A DNA stretch of 64,000 nucleotides, taken from assembly GCA_012934845.2 (NCBI GenBank), contig WNNJ02002303.1:1-64000 (forward strand), read 5' to 3'. This document shows positions 22,001 through 32,962 of this stretch, piece after piece. A program made the position numbers and the translations under genes. Origin of the DNA: Pomphorhynchus laevis (lineage: Eukaryota; Acanthocephala; Palaeacanthocephala; Echinorhynchida; Pomphorhynchidae). Every line of letters starts with the position of its first letter. Positions within the stretch are counted from its first letter, which is position 1. The notes under the pieces were generated by a model. That model worked only from the letters and a program-made list of their open reading frames with translations, was not told where the DNA came from and searched no databases.

Positions 22001-25000
22001 GTCAGTTCAATATTGACCTAGTATATCAAATGTATCTTTAATATGTTCATTCGCAATAAAGTCAGTACCGGTGGTTTTGCGATTATTGATATATGCAAGA
22101 GCATTTTGGAGTTCATTGACAGAAAATGTTTGTATATTCAAACTGTCAGACGGTCCATATAACGATTTAAAGTGTGTTTTTAATGCATCAATTGAGATAT
22201 TAGTGCATACGGTGTCGTTTCAAGTGGAGTTAAATCAACTTCTCTTAGCTGTTGAATCTTGTTATTTATATGCGTTCCCTGATAAAGCTGTTTCACTAAA
22301 TTGCTGTAAATCTGTTTCCATCGAATGTAGTAAAAATGCTTGAGATATGAAACTAGCGAACGAATGAAGTGATCTTAAAATAGATCGTAGTTGAGAGACA
22401 CATGGCATGACGAAAGGATCTGGATAGTATTCTGTTTCTGACGTCGGTACGGTTTGAGCATGCTGATATTAAAGCATTTCATAATGTTAAGTAGCTATTG
22501 ATGTCGTTATTGTCTTCTCTTACTGGGAAGAAGAGATTTTGTCGATATTCAGTTTGGTGAAATCTACACGTCGGCTAAGTTTCGGCTGGCTTTGTTTTAC
22601 AGGGAGCTTCTCGGATGTGTTGATGATACTTTTAAAAATTTCGGAAATAAGACTGGTTTATGTTTACGTTTAAAAGACCGGGAACTCTCTATGGCTGTAA
22701 TAAGTTTTGTCTGATGTAGATGCCTGTATGCTGATTACTTTAGTCTCGAAAAATCTGGAAATAAAATGAAGCTTAATGCATACATGGTTCAAATAATTAG
22801 CAATAAAATCACCTGCGATTACTACGGGAGATCAAAATGTAACATTCATGACTCTTGGACACTGTCGAGTTTCGGAAATCAGAATTCAAGTCTTCTTAAG
22901 AAGTCTTCCTTTAAACGACCCCTTCCTAGAAGCGTCGTTGGAATTTCGATAAAGTGAAATGCTGATGTTGTTATTAGGTGGTGTACCAGCGTTTTTGTGG
23001 AAATAATGACATTGAATTCGGATAATAATGATGATAGTCCCAGATAAAATAAATATTTTACTCCTATACTGTAGTTAAAAATTCGAAGAGGTCGAAGAAT
23101 TGCGGAATACGCAGATCCTGAGATATTATCAATTTTATGGTGGCGATGCAATATAAGTACAATTTGGAGGTTTAGAATTTAAAGTAAATATTACGGATTA
23201 TAAAGTTGATTATTTGCACTTTCGGAAAAGACAGATGTGCTTATCGTGTTGTTTAGTGTGGATTAAAAATCTATATTATGAGACGGTGAATTAGTGAACA
23301 TTGAAATTTGTGATTTTGGAGATAAAGGGCCAGTCAAGGTTAGCTGTAATGTATTGTTTTCCTGTATTAGTCAAATATTGGTGAGGGCACATTTGCTTAA
23401 ATTTTAGTCATTCTGAAAATAAAATTGTCGTGAGAAAGGTAGAGAATACTATAGGTCCCTGTCTAATTGCGTATTTCTTATTTGGGTTGTCAACTTGTTC
23501 GGTACGGCGGGCTGACTATTCTTGGTTTATAAAATAAATACTTACATTGCAGATAAATTCAACCAGTTGCTGAACGACTTGAAAAATCAATTCAACAATA
23601 ACGTCGGAATAATTAGTATTTTTACACTTTATGATTAAATAGAATATGGATCAACATCCGAAATCATCAAAAAATGTAAAAACTGCTAGAAGACTAGTAG
23701 TTCTAGCAGTTTTTTCAATGGGTGGCTGCAATTAGCACTAGTTGTGTATGCTGTAATGCTGGCCGTCCTTGTACTGACTGCCTAGCTTCGCAATGTTCGA
23801 ATCCACATGACCAATCTCTTATCACTCATATGATATCACAACCGATACCTATTTCCCAAAATACACAACAATTTAACGCTATTCCAGCAATTCCTGTTTA
23901 ACCATGACATAAATGCGTCACACTATGTTCAGTGGGCCACTCCTAATTACCCGTCTTTTCCAATTTTGTTACCTAGACTCATCCCCACCGGTATTCTCGA
24001 TCAAAAGGCTTACTGCTAATTTTGCGCAGCACGAATTATTGGCCAAAATGCCTTAATTTCCACTCAATTTCATAAAGAGGTTAATCAAATATATTTAAAG
24101 CTCATACATATTAATTCTTTATTGTAAATTCATCCTGCATCATCTGATATCTCTCAGATTGAACAAGATATTCAAATGCGTTGTACTAAAATAGTGTATT
24201 CACAAGTAAAAATGCCAATATCACCCTCTATTATAAATAACCATGAGAAAAACATGTGATCATATTGCCAAATCTGCGGTTTCTTTTATTGTACGCCACC
24301 AACTAATACTTTCACTTCAAACAACATCAAGCACAGCCATATCTGATAATAGAAGTTCAGATATTCCCAAGGCAATAAAAAATGAACCTCAAATTGTCCG
24401 AAATATTATCGTTCGTGGTCTTGCGTATGGAAATGACGAAGTGCAAGTTCCCGAACTTCTCCGCGAAAATAGGACTTAGTGGAGTAGAAGTACAAAACGC
24501 CAAATTCATTCGACTTATCACCAAAATACGTCCCCTTACATTCACATCACCTTAAATCCACCTCTTGCACAAAAGTCATTTTTACCGCACCCAAATTAGG
24601 AATAAAAACCTCTATCGACAATCAGTATATGTAAACGTGGTTATTTCCAAAAGGATTGTGAATTTTAGTTTAATCTTCGACAACCCAGTTGAAATTTTCC
24701 CTCTCGCAACAATTTTATTTTCGGAATGACTAAAATCTAACCTAATGTGTCTTCATCATCCTTTGATAGATAAAGAAAAACATAGATCATTACAGCTAAC
24801 CTTGACTAGTCCGTTATCTCCACAAACATAAAATTCAATGGCCACTAATTAACCGTCTAATAATATAGATATTTAATCCACACTAAACAACACAATGAGC
24901 ACAGCCACTGCTTTTTCCGATAGCGCAAATAATCAAATTCATTTATTACATATATTTGTACATGTAGACTATATTTTGAGGTGTAGCTATTTTTTAAACT

Positions 25001-25709
25001 TTAAATGGTAAATATATTTGTCTTAAAATGATCTTTATTAGTGTTGTTAACTTTAAAACAATTAATTAATAAATAAATCGGTTTTAACCTAGAGGTTAAA
25101 TTCTAATCTATACAAAAATGTAGATACAAATTTTGATATAGAAGAATAAAGACAGATTTCAGTACAAGACAAACTAACGTCTCAGTACAATCTATCAAAA
25201 ATAAATATCAGTTAATTTATATCTAAAGTTTATCAAAACAGTAAAGGCATGTTTTGATATTTCTCAGTACCTTATTGTATATCATAACAGACTAATATCA
25301 TAAAAAGTTGGCAACTTAGAATGTAATAATCCGTAAAAATAGCCCTAAATTTACCCAAATTGTCTAGATGGCAGTAATCTTTTGCACCAGTGTTCAATTT
25401 TGCCGAGTTTAACATCAAACCTTGGACTAATAACGCCGCACTTGTTCAGTCGGCCATTGAGATTGACGACGATTTTTCCGGATCTGTGATCATCAACAAT
25501 TTCAAATTCATTGATATAGCCTGAATAGTGACCGATCAAAGATTATGAGGAAATCATAATCACAAAGCTTTCTTACCATGTTTCATCATGACTGTTAAAA
25601 ACTTGACAATAGTGTTTGAGCAAGGACGGATCATGACTTGCTTTTTGTGCCTTTTCTCGGCATTGTTTATAGATTTTAACGCATCGGATAGAACATTCAT
25701 ACGAACCAT
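19057..25709 (-). CDS. RPS15A: 40S ribosomal protein S15A (uS8), three exons
   Basis: Complete 130-residue protein from exons 25709-25577, 25520-25355 and 19150-19057 on the minus strand. Exon 1 begins [20 protein letters not shown] and reaches FLTVMMKH; exon 2 gives [34 protein letters not shown] and LLPSRQF; exon 3 gives [20 protein letters not shown] and stops with TGA. Exon lengths 133, 166 and 94 sum to 131 codons, and both split codons restore the conserved Gly residues. All junctions are GT-AG. uS8 binds 18S rRNA in the small ribosomal subunit. Intron 1 is 56 bases; intron 2 is about 6.2 kb and full of LINE sequence. No stop or frameshift is seen, so the gene is probably functional. 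A pyrimidine-rich stretch (CGGTCCTCTCTCT) lies just upstream of the ATG, compatible with a TOP-like leader. Confidence 0.97.
20319..20475. repeat. Minisatellite, 40-bp unit x about 4
   Basis: Units start at 20319, 20359, 20399 and 20439; core ATTGGTCAATCAATGGATCG followed by ATAGTCTAGCGAAAGTTTGA. Differences are single bases. It lies at the junction of the internal duplication of the surrounding LINE. Confidence 0.95.
20640..20820. repeat. Low-complexity A/T tract
   Basis: Imperfect TAAAATATAAAAATA repeats with almost no G or C, separating the two halves of the LINE's internal duplication. Confidence 0.85.
23640..24960 (+). mobile_element. LINE ORF1 remnant, head to head with the minus-strand copy
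   Basis: Plus-strand remnant of an ORF1 related to those at 34949, 41549 and 53459: a Cys-rich part [19 protein letters not shown] (about 23740-23800), then the W...L...YC-FCAARI zinc motif (about 23940-24040), then RRM-like [14 protein letters not shown] (about 24395). It is decayed by several stops and ends in sequence that also occurs, reversed, at 23220-23480. It may be the inverted 5' part of the same insertion (twin priming) or a separate copy. Confidence 0.55.
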
Positions 25710-26100
25710 CTTTGATCAATTTGAATATAGAGAGAGGACCGCAGAAATCTAGAAATGTCAATCGATCAAGTAATTCAACAACTTTTAAAAGGAATTATTA
25801 TTTTTTAAATATTCATCCAGATGAAATACATTATTGTGTGAACTTCTTGCCACCAGCTGTCTCTTTTAAACATATCGGATTTATTCAAAGCACCTCCGCC
25901 AGTTATGATCAAAAGTGAGATTTTGAACGATTACTGTCGAATCAAGAGCATTGAGCAAAACCTGATAACTCAGGAGTTCCTCCAAGGATTTTTTATCTTC
26001 CTTTCAGAGCATCGCATTTTAAGTATCTCATCAAGTATAAATTATGCTAAGAATATTCATTTCAATATAGTTGTTTAGGTTTGACGTTTGTATTAGATTC
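25710..26100. other. RPS15A upstream region
   Basis: Probable promoter side of RPS15A. A 68-codon plus-strand frame (25712-25918) containing EIHYCVNFLPPAVSFKHIGF is unrecognised. A faint copy of the dispersed repeat (CCTGATAACTCAGGAGTTCC) is at about 25955-25990. Confidence 0.4.
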
Positions 26101-26335
26101 TCGCATTCAACTACGGTCACACAACTACGGTCTCCGATCCTTCCTCGTCTTCGACCCACTCGCATGGAATCAGCTCCCACTCGACATCATCCGCGCTCCC
26201 TCTTTTATCACATTATAATACCTCTTTCGTACCCACCTCCTAGACACATGATTTAGATTTGTTTTTTGTTGTTGTGGTCGTGTAAGCGTGCGTCGGCACG
26301 CATTTGTCACGTAAAAAAATAAATCTTTTTTAAAG
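26100..26335 (+). mobile_element. 5'-truncated L2-like LINE, 3' end only
   Basis: Matches the 3' end of the minus-strand copy at 59548-59760. It encodes YGLRSFLVFDPLAWNQLPLD, the end of ORF2, then a tail stem-loop GCGTGCGTCGGCACGC (about 26287-26302) and ATTTGTCACGT followed by an A-rich end. Confidence 0.85.
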
Positions 26336-27765
26336 GATTAAAAATATAAAATTAACATATTACTTTTAAACAGTTTACAAAAACTTTACAACACCAATAA
26401 TCTTAGACGGAAAATAGCTTTACAGTCGTTTTCTTACTCCTAGTATAATCGCTGGCAAGACGACCAAAATGAATAAAATGTGTTGTATATGAAAATGACT
26501 CCAAATTATTAAATTCAAAAATACAAAGAATCAAAATGATTGGTAGCAAACGTATTGAGCTGTTATAAGTAACGTCAATTATTAAACGTTTCTATCACTG
26601 AGCTAGAATTATCTTATCTGTGTCAACAATTATGTCAATAATTTTTAAATTATTTAAAACGATAAAATCCCATGTAATATAATTGATATTCTGTTTAAAT
26701 AAAAATATTGCTTTAAATCAAGATTTTGTGATAAAATACGTCATTCAAAAGCAGCTTAAATTGCCACAGTCCTAAGGGATTGTTTGCAAACTTGCATATT
26801 CATTGCTACGACTTCGACAAGCTAGCTTCTACTACTCCAGTTCCATGAATAAAATGGTTCTTGTATCTCGCTAATAGTACTTTTATTATCCAAGAATTAT
26901 TATCATTGACAATCCGGTTCAACTGTGTCGCAAATAATAGGGCTCAATTTGGAGAAAACAATGTTATCGTTTAATACGATGGAGCTAGCAAATCTTATAT
27001 TATTCAATTATCTGCGTGACAGTCAACATGCATTAAAGAAAAAGCCTTGATCAATTGCCCCATTAAAGATTACAAGCCTACATTCTGACTGGGGCAATTA
27101 ACATTTTGATCTGATATAATTTGATTTGACTTATGGTGACACATTTATAAGCATTCGTCGAAAAATATTTCGCAAATTACCAATACAAGTGATTTCAATA
27201 AAAGTGATTTCCTGAAGATGCTTACAGAGGTTAGCGAAATATCGAATAAAAATTTTTCATTTTTTAATCCAGATCCAATAATTCTCTAAACCGAAATTTT
27301 GTACGAATTTTAGTTAAGCAATTGAGAGATATTGAGTTCACTTTAGGTTAAAACTTTTTACGTGAAAATACATTGGTTTTGTTTGCTCGGAATTTAAGGA
27401 GAAAATTTGGGTATATTTGAAAAACAGAATGGCGAATAATCGACTAACCGAATGAGTCCTTATATTCTATGTCATTAGCAATATAGGGTACGTTTGCTAG
27501 TTTCAATTGAATCCGTTTGAATTGAAATAATGAGTGAATATAGAGTATAATGTGGTTTTCTCTGACTAGACTAACTTCATTACTTAAAATTCCTCAAAAG
27601 CATAAAATTACCTTCAAAATTATTTCCTAGAAAAACCAGGTCTAAGAAATACAGGAATGATATTTTTAAAGTAGAGCAGAGTTCATGATTAAATATTAAA
27701 TAAATTATGATTTTTAGGTATGACCAAGAAATAATATTTATGTAAATCACATAAAAAACAATGTT
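26336..27765. other. AT-rich spacer with one hammerhead-like block
   Basis: No gene recognised. 27203-27292 matches the repeat block of 49255-49341 (see separate entry). Confidence 0.5.
27203..27292 (+). repeat. Hammerhead-like repeat block (single arm)
   Basis: Contains CCTGAAGATGCTTACAGAGG then TTAGCGAAATATCGAATAAA (27211-27250), followed by ATCCAGATCCAATAATTC, which also ends the block at 49341. CTGAAGA and GAAA boxes flank an imperfect GCTTAC/GTTAGC stem. Confidence 0.55.
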
Positions 27766-29595
27766 GTGTACGGAAACATAATGTTTTCCAAACGTTTTTG
27801 GTCATACATGCGCCAAAATGGAAATGTTCACTGTCGTATTCCTCACTTAGTTGTTGATGATTGCCAATTGTCTTCTCAGGTCGACGTTGCCGAGGAATTT
27901 GCAAATGAATTTACTCTAAGCAGTGTTTCGTCGGTATCCAACATTGATTATGAACCACTCAGCTCTCATGTGTCTAGTGATTTGATTTCAATTACTTAAG
28001 ATGAAGTATTTGCCAAATTGATTCGGTTGTCGGGGTGTTCATATGCTAGTCCTGACGACATTCATCCCTTTCTTTTATGTATCTTGAGTGCCCACCTCTC
28101 TCGGCCCTTGGCAATACTTTAAACTCTGGCAAATTACCGCTCAACTGAAAACGTGCTATGGTAGTACCTGTTTATAAGAAAGGTGTGCGGAACTCAGCTA
28201 GTAACTACATGCCTATAAGTTTAACTAGCCATATAAGTAAAACTATTGAGCGTATACTTCACATAATGATAATGAGTCACTTGGTTGAGTCCGGACAGAT
28301 TTGCTCTCGACAGCATGGTTTCAGAAAAGGAAGATCATGTCTGACGAATCTCCTGTGTTCTCGTGAGGCGTGGGTCGCAGAATTATTTCGAGGTAGCGCT
28401 ATTTATACCCTGTTTCTTGATTTTACTAGAGCATTCGATCGCGTGCATCATTCTCAGTTGATACAAGCATTATTCGATCATGGCATTCCCCAGATGCTTG
28501 TAGCGTGGGTTGCTGATTTTCTGTCATCTAGGAGCTATATAGTACGGGTTGGTGATTGTTTTTCTTCTGAGCGTAGTGTAACTTCAGGGGTTCCTCAGGG
28601 GCCTGTGCTTTGTCCATTACTTTTTAACATTTTCATCAACTCTCTGCTAAGTAAACTGCAATGCCAATATCTTGCTTCGCAGATGACTTGAAAGTGTGGA
28701 GAACAATTAATTCTCCAAAGGATATAGAGTTTCTGCAAAGTGATATTGACAGGATATAAATTTGGAGAAGGCATACAGGAATACTATTGAACGTCTCAAA
28801 GTGTGTTCATCTTCGTTTCGGGTATAGTTATGTATCTGTCAGATATGCTATAGGATCTCAAATAATTAATTGTGTATCTCATGTACGAGGCCTTGGTATC
28901 ATAACTCATTCTTCCTTAAAGTCTTGAATGGACACTGAACGTAAATGCACGTCCGCCAGAAGAATGCTGTACTTGATAAAAAACTGCTTCAAGTTTGTGT
29001 CACCCACATGTTTTAGAATTCAATTTAATGCACTTGTAAGACCACATATTGAGTTCCCGATACAAGCCAGTGTTCTAACGTCCAAAAAAAAGTTGAATGA
29101 CTTAGAAAATATTCTTCGTCGTGGCAGCAAACTGTGTTCGAGTTGTTCTCATATGAGTTATCGCGACAGAGTTAAAACTTTGGGTATGATGACTGTGCAC
29201 CAAATACTGTACATCCGAGATATGTTAGTAATGTGGCATATCGCCAACGATTCGGATGGATATCCTACCCATTCGGTGGTTATCAACGATAGACGATGCT
29301 ACAGAGGTCATCCCTTGTTGTTAAGGATATCGTCACATGGTCGCAGTTCACGGTTGGATCGATTGTCTCATTGTTGTGCAAATGCTTGGAATCGACTACC
29401 ATCGAGAATCGTGATGGCCACAGACGTTAAGACATTCAAGACTGATCTCATAAATTGGACGATTAATAGCGGGAATAATGAAGATTACCCATTTATTGAT
29501 ATTTTTATGTTGATTTTGGTGTATGTAATGATGTTTTCTTGTAATCGAGCGAAACGGCTTTATAGCCAATGTTTGCTTGTAATAATAATCAAGGA
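27766..29595 (+). mobile_element. 5'-truncated, decayed CR1-like LINE
   Basis: Begins in the endonuclease-RT linker (SKRFWSYMRQNG, VAEEFANEF). RT motifs at 28158-28691: VPVYKKGVRNSASNYMPISL, QHGFRKGRSCLTNLL, LFLDFTRAFDRVHHS, SGVPQGPVLCPLLFNIFINS. The catalytic box follows as FADDLKVWRTI in another frame near 28680. C-terminal domain at 28928-29599 with ENILRRGSKLCS, YRGHPLLL and NAWNRLPSR. Tail: a hairpin-forming GGCTTTATAGCC and TAATAATAATC. Several frameshifts and stops; not functional. Confidence 0.85.
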
Positions 29596-29698
29596 ATGAA
29601 ACAAACATGACTAAAAAATCGCAAAATACCCGTCCATAAAGACTAATAAGTAACATTTTATTAAATTAATCTTGTTATTTATATTATTAATATAGCTG

Positions 29699-29966
29699 AA
29701 CACACTGTTTTTCAAGAGGCTGGAGTAATGAAGACACACAAATTGTATGTATGAGGCAAATAAGATGATATCCTTTTATAGTTTCAATTACAATAATCTA
29801 TATTCAATGACAATGTCTGGGGTAGCAACTTGTTTACGCTCTCCCGGTCAACTAAACGCTGATTTGCGAAAACTGGCCGTATATATTGTCCATTTCGTCC
29901 CTTTCCCGAGATTGCACTTCTTCATGCCAGGATATACTCTATTAACAAGTGAGAACACTCAAATTT
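29699..29966 (+). pseudogene. Beta-tubulin pseudogene, left part
   Basis: Encodes [31 protein letters not shown] and [19 protein letters not shown], matching the conserved beta-tubulin segment [20 protein letters not shown] to PGFAPLTS. An extra two residues (HF) before VPFPRL and a poor match upstream show it is not a functional gene. It stops where the L2-like element begins and resumes at 32959. Confidence 0.85.
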
Positions 29967-30047
29967 ATAATAATAATACAAATTTATTTAATGTGGCAAA
30001 TGCGTACAAGCTGTAGGCTTACAAGTCCACAAACAAAAATGAGAAAG

Positions 30048-32393
30048 TCAAGCAGTTAAATTGTTAAAATGGGATCGGATTTGTCGTTTGAAGCACTGCA
30101 GGGAAGTTGATTGGCGTATATGAATGGGCAGATGATTCCACGATAGAGGAGCAGCCACCAGGAAGGAGCGGAGTCCAAAGGAGGTAGAGTAGTTTGGGAC
30201 ATGTAAAAGAAGGGAATTACAGGAACGCAAGGAACAGTAAACAGGACGGGAATTATCAAGAAAAGGAAGGTTGAGAAATGAAGGGGTATGAAAAGTTACA
30301 AGGCGGAAAGCAACGATAAGAAGACGAATTTGAACACGACAATAAATTGTAGGCAAATCGAGAGAAGCAAGATGGTAGGATGTGTGATCAAAACGACGAA
30401 GACGGAGGAGAATTCGGACAGCTGCGTTGACGATGCGTTGTAGGGGAAGAAGAGTGGATTTAGGTGAGTTGGAAAATAGACTAAGACAATAATCGAGTCT
30501 AGAAAAAAGGAGAGATGATATGAGAGTCTTACAAGAAGGTAAATCGATCAATCTACGAACTTGACGGAGGTTGCGGAGTATCAAGGTAGATGAGCGTACT
30601 TTATCTCTAACGAAAGGTTTAAGTGAAAGTCGGTTGTCAAAATGGAAGCTTAGGAAAATGAGATTATCAACGATAGGAAGAATTGTAGAATTTAATGATA
30701 CGGAGGGAGGTTCGAAGCCGAGGCGTCGTGGTAGGATCCACATAATTTTGGATTTATCAGGATTCAGAGAAAGGCGAAGGGAAGAAATATGATTGGAAAT
30801 TGAGACAAGACAGTCGGAAGCAGAAACACTAAGATCGTGAATACGATAAACAGGTGCATGAGCATAGATGAGAATGTCATCAGCATATTGCATAACATGG
30901 AAGTTAAATTTATGAGAAATCGAAGACAAATCACCAAGAAGAAGAGAGAAAAGTATAGGGCCTAATACGGAGCCTTGCGGAACACCGGACGGAATGGACG
31001 AAGGATGGGAGAGAGAAGAGTTAGAATTTACGCGAAATGTACGGTTTGATAGATATGAAGAAAACCATGATACAGTGGGTAAAGAGAAGCCATAATCATG
31101 ACGAAGGCGATGGAGAAGAATCGAGTGATCGACGATGTCAAAAGCAGACGATAGATCAAGAGAAACTATGACACTACATAATTTATGATCGCGCGATATG
31201 AGTAAGTCGTTATAAACTTTAAGACATGCAATTTCGGTAGAGTAATTAGAGCGAAAAGCGGCTTGGAACGGAGGAAATAAGTTAGAGGAATAGAGATATG
31301 TATTAACTTGCTTAAGAACGAGACGCTCAAGGAGTTTAGAGAGGGTTGGGAGAAGTGAGATTGGACGGTACGAAGATGGTAGTGAAGAGTCGAGAGATTG
31401 CTTTTTGATGATAGGACGAACAGTGGCGCATTTCCAGATGGAAGGAAATGTACGGCTACGGATGGACGAGTTGAACAATGTGGTTAGGAAGGGTGAGATA
31501 GAGGAGCAGATATTTTTAAGCAAGTGAGTTGGAATTGGGTCAGAAGGTGAGGTTTTATTAGGTAATGACAGCAGAACTGAAGAAACTTCATCAGACGAAA
31601 CGGGAAGAAGGTGGAATAGTTCTGGGAGGGAAGTATTTAAAGATAAGAGTGGGTACAAGGGGGCTATGGGTAGTAGGGAAAGTAAATTAGATAGCTTAGT
31701 TTGTAGATAAGAAGAAAATTCATCAGGATTTATATTACAAGGGGTAGATGATCGTGAAAGAATTGAGTTTAAGATTTTCCAATGAGATTTCGAGTTGGAA
31801 GATGACTCGAGTTGATTTCGCCAAAAGAGAGTACGTTTAGTACGTATAAGAATGAGATGTGAACGGCCTAGAGAAAAATAGGAATCACGGAGATTTGGAG
31901 GGAGTGAGTTGGGTGAACGTTTAAGAAAGCGTTTATACATACGAAAAGAGTGACGGAGTCGACGCTTAGAAAGACTACAGTCAGAATCGAACCAGGGAGC
32001 ATGGCGCAAGCGCTGGGAACGTCGAAGTTGACTAGGTAGAAGGTTATTGAGGATCGACGTAAGTTCAGAATCAAATAGAATGCAGAGATCATCGGGAGAG
32101 AGATAGTTAAGAGGAAGTGAAAAGAGTGAAGAATTGAGTAAGGCTGTGCAGAGAATAGGGATATCGAGAAGCTTCCAGGGTCGACTTGGTGTAGATAATG
32201 ATAAAGGCGGAGAAGGAGGATGGGGACGAGTAAGAGTAAGAGTGACAAGGAAATGATCGGACAAACCAGGATCAGTAATTGACAAGGAGGTATAGTCATT
32301 GAAGCAGTTAGGAACAGCAATGATGTCGAGAGGACCGCCGAGAATATGAGTTAATAATAATACAAATTTATTTAATGTGGCAAATGCGTACAA
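30048..32393 (-). CDS. L2-like ORF2: end of endonuclease, RT and C-terminal domain
   Basis: Open minus-strand frame. The genuine element sequence starts at THILGGPLDIIAVPNCFNDY; the Met and residues before it come from the inserted tail at 32349-32415. SDHFLVTLTL closes the endonuclease. RT motifs: SSYRPISLLPTLSKLLERLV, FQAAFRSNYSTEIACLKVYN, VIVSLDLSSAFDIVDHSILL, SGVPQGSVLGPILFSLLLGD, MQYADDILIYAHAP (catalytic ADD) and LSLNPDKSKIMW. The C-terminal domain contains SRLDYCLSLFSN and LSWNHLPIHIR. SAFD.VDH and YADD motifs are those of the L2/CR1 group. No internal stop over about 770 codons. Confidence 0.92.
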   Translation of the reverse strand: MYAFATLNKFVLLLTHILGGPLDIIAVPNCFNDYTSLSITDPGLSDHFLVTLTLTRPHPPSPPLSLSTPSRPWKLLDIPILCTALLNSSLFSLPLNYLSPDDLCILFDSELTSILNNLLPSQLRRSQRLRHAPWFDSDCSLSKRRLRHSFRMYKRFLKRSPNSLPPNLRDSYFSLGRSHLILIRTKRTLFWRNQLESSSNSKSHWKILNSILSRSSTPCNINPDEFSSYLQTKLSNLLSLLPIAPLYPLLSLNTSLPELFHLLPVSSDEVSSVLLSLPNKTSPSDPIPTHLLKNICSSISPFLTTLFNSSIRSRTFPSIWKCATVRPIIKKQSLDSSLPSSYRPISLLPTLSKLLERLVLKQVNTYLYSSNLFPPFQAAFRSNYSTEIACLKVYNDLLISRDHKLCSVIVSLDLSSAFDIVDHSILLHRLRHDYGFSLPTVSWFSSYLSNRTFRVNSNSSLSHPSSIPSGVPQGSVLGPILFSLLLGDLSSISHKFNFHVMQYADDILIYAHAPVYRIHDLSVSASDCLVSISNHISSLRLSLNPDKSKIMWILPRRLGFEPPSVSLNSTILPIVDNLIFLSFHFDNRLSLKPFVRDKVRSSTLILRNLRQVRRLIDLPSCKTLISSLLFSRLDYCLSLFSNSPKSTLLPLQRIVNAAVRILLRLRRFDHTSYHLASLDLPTIYCRVQIRLLIVAFRLVTFHTPSFLNLPFLDNSRPVYCSLRSCNSLLLHVPNYSTSFGLRSFLVAAPLSWNHLPIHIRQSTSLQCFKRQIRSHFNNLTA

Positions 32394-32415
32394 GCTGTAC
32401 GCTTACAAGTCCACA
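32349..32415 (-). mobile_element. 67-bp nested insertion of an L2-like 3' tail
   Basis: Same orientation and sequence as the last ~60 bases of the surrounding family (ACTTGTAAGCGTACAGCTTG, then TACGCATTTGCCACATTAAA, then ATTATTATTA). Flanked by AGTT (32349-32352 and 32416-32419), a likely 4-bp target duplication. Compared with the uninterrupted copy near 43500, removal restores the reading frame. Confidence 0.9.
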
Positions 32416-32962
32416 AGTTGGGCTTGTTGAAAGTAATTTATAGTTAAAATCAGAAAAAAGATTAGTTAAAGTGATAGAGTCAGAGTCAGACGGGCGATCA
32501 AGACGAATGTTAAAGTCACCGAGAACAAAAGAAGGAGTATAAAACAAGGAACAGTGAGACATAAGATCTGCAAGGTCGTTAAAGAAGATACGTGATGGGG
32601 CAACTGAACCTGGACGGTATACAATCACAAGTTCCAGAGGGAAAGGCGTTGATAATCTGCATATGAGTAATTCGAACGAGGTGTAACGGATGTTAACGTT
32701 GATTTTACGTAAAGACATTGGGTGACGAGCAATGGCAACAATACCGCCATGGTTAGACGCAGTAGATGTATGAGATGTAATTTGACGAGCTGATTCAACT
32801 AGAGAACAACCAGAGCGACATAGACGACGAATAGCAAGATTGTCGGAGTCAGTGTGCCAGGATTCGGTAATGCAGAGAATATCGATAGATAATTGATCGA
32901 AGATATCGAGAAGCATATCAGCTTTATGAAGAATGGAGCGAGTATTGAATAGACTAAGACGA
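32368..32962 (-). CDS. L2-like ORF2: N-terminal endonuclease part
   Basis: AP-endonuclease N-terminal two thirds: [32 protein letters not shown] (catalytic Glu), [30 protein letters not shown] and [15 protein letters not shown] (catalytic Asp/Asn). The frame runs into the nested tail insertion after LLSTSPT; without those 67 bases it continues in frame into THILGG. 5'-truncated, so the element's own start is missing. Confidence 0.9.

Larger units (their letters stand above)
19600..23560 (-). mobile_element. Decayed LINE (ORF1 end, endonuclease, RT) in RPS15A intron
   Basis: Read on the minus strand: the ORF1 end (about 23480-23220) matches 24690-24950 of the plus-strand piece; endonuclease remnant [14 protein letters not shown] (about 22800); RT remnant [14 protein letters not shown] (about 21230). 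The block 19870-20318 recurs in diverged form at 20500-21070, an internal duplication that surrounds a minisatellite and an AT tract. The 3' boundary is not sharp. A member of the CR1/L2-related group by its ORF1 relative; heavily decayed. Confidence 0.6.
19151..25354 (-). other. RPS15A: RPS15A intron 2 (about 6.2 kb)
   Basis: Donor GTAAAT follows ...CAATTTGG (25355) and acceptor TTTGACGTTTAG precedes the last exon (19150). The intron holds a minus-strand LINE remnant (about 19600-23560), a plus-strand LINE piece (23640-24960), a 40-bp minisatellite and an AT-only tract. Flanking stretches 19151-19600 and 24960-25354 contain nothing recognisable. Confidence 0.9.
29967..32962 (-). mobile_element. 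L2-like LINE inserted in beta-tubulin sequence
   Basis: Minus-strand element, 5'-truncated just inside the endonuclease (starts [17 protein letters not shown]), about 3 kb and very similar to the plus-strand copy at 42960-45890. It ends with the tail stem-loop and ATTATTATTA at 29967-30020. Beta-tubulin sequence flanks both sides. Apart from a 67-bp nested insertion (32349-32415) the ORF2 frame is open to its stop near 30058, so the copy is young. Confidence 0.9.

Noticed and set aside
23795-23804. GTTCGAATCC resembles a tRNA T-loop.
   Set aside because: No acceptor stem or D-arm around it; it falls in the Cys-rich part of a LINE ORF1 remnant.
25712-25918. 68-codon plus-strand frame upstream of RPS15A as a gene.
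   Set aside because: No domain, no supporting splice sites or neighbours, and it overlaps the RPS15A 5' region on the other strand; probably chance.
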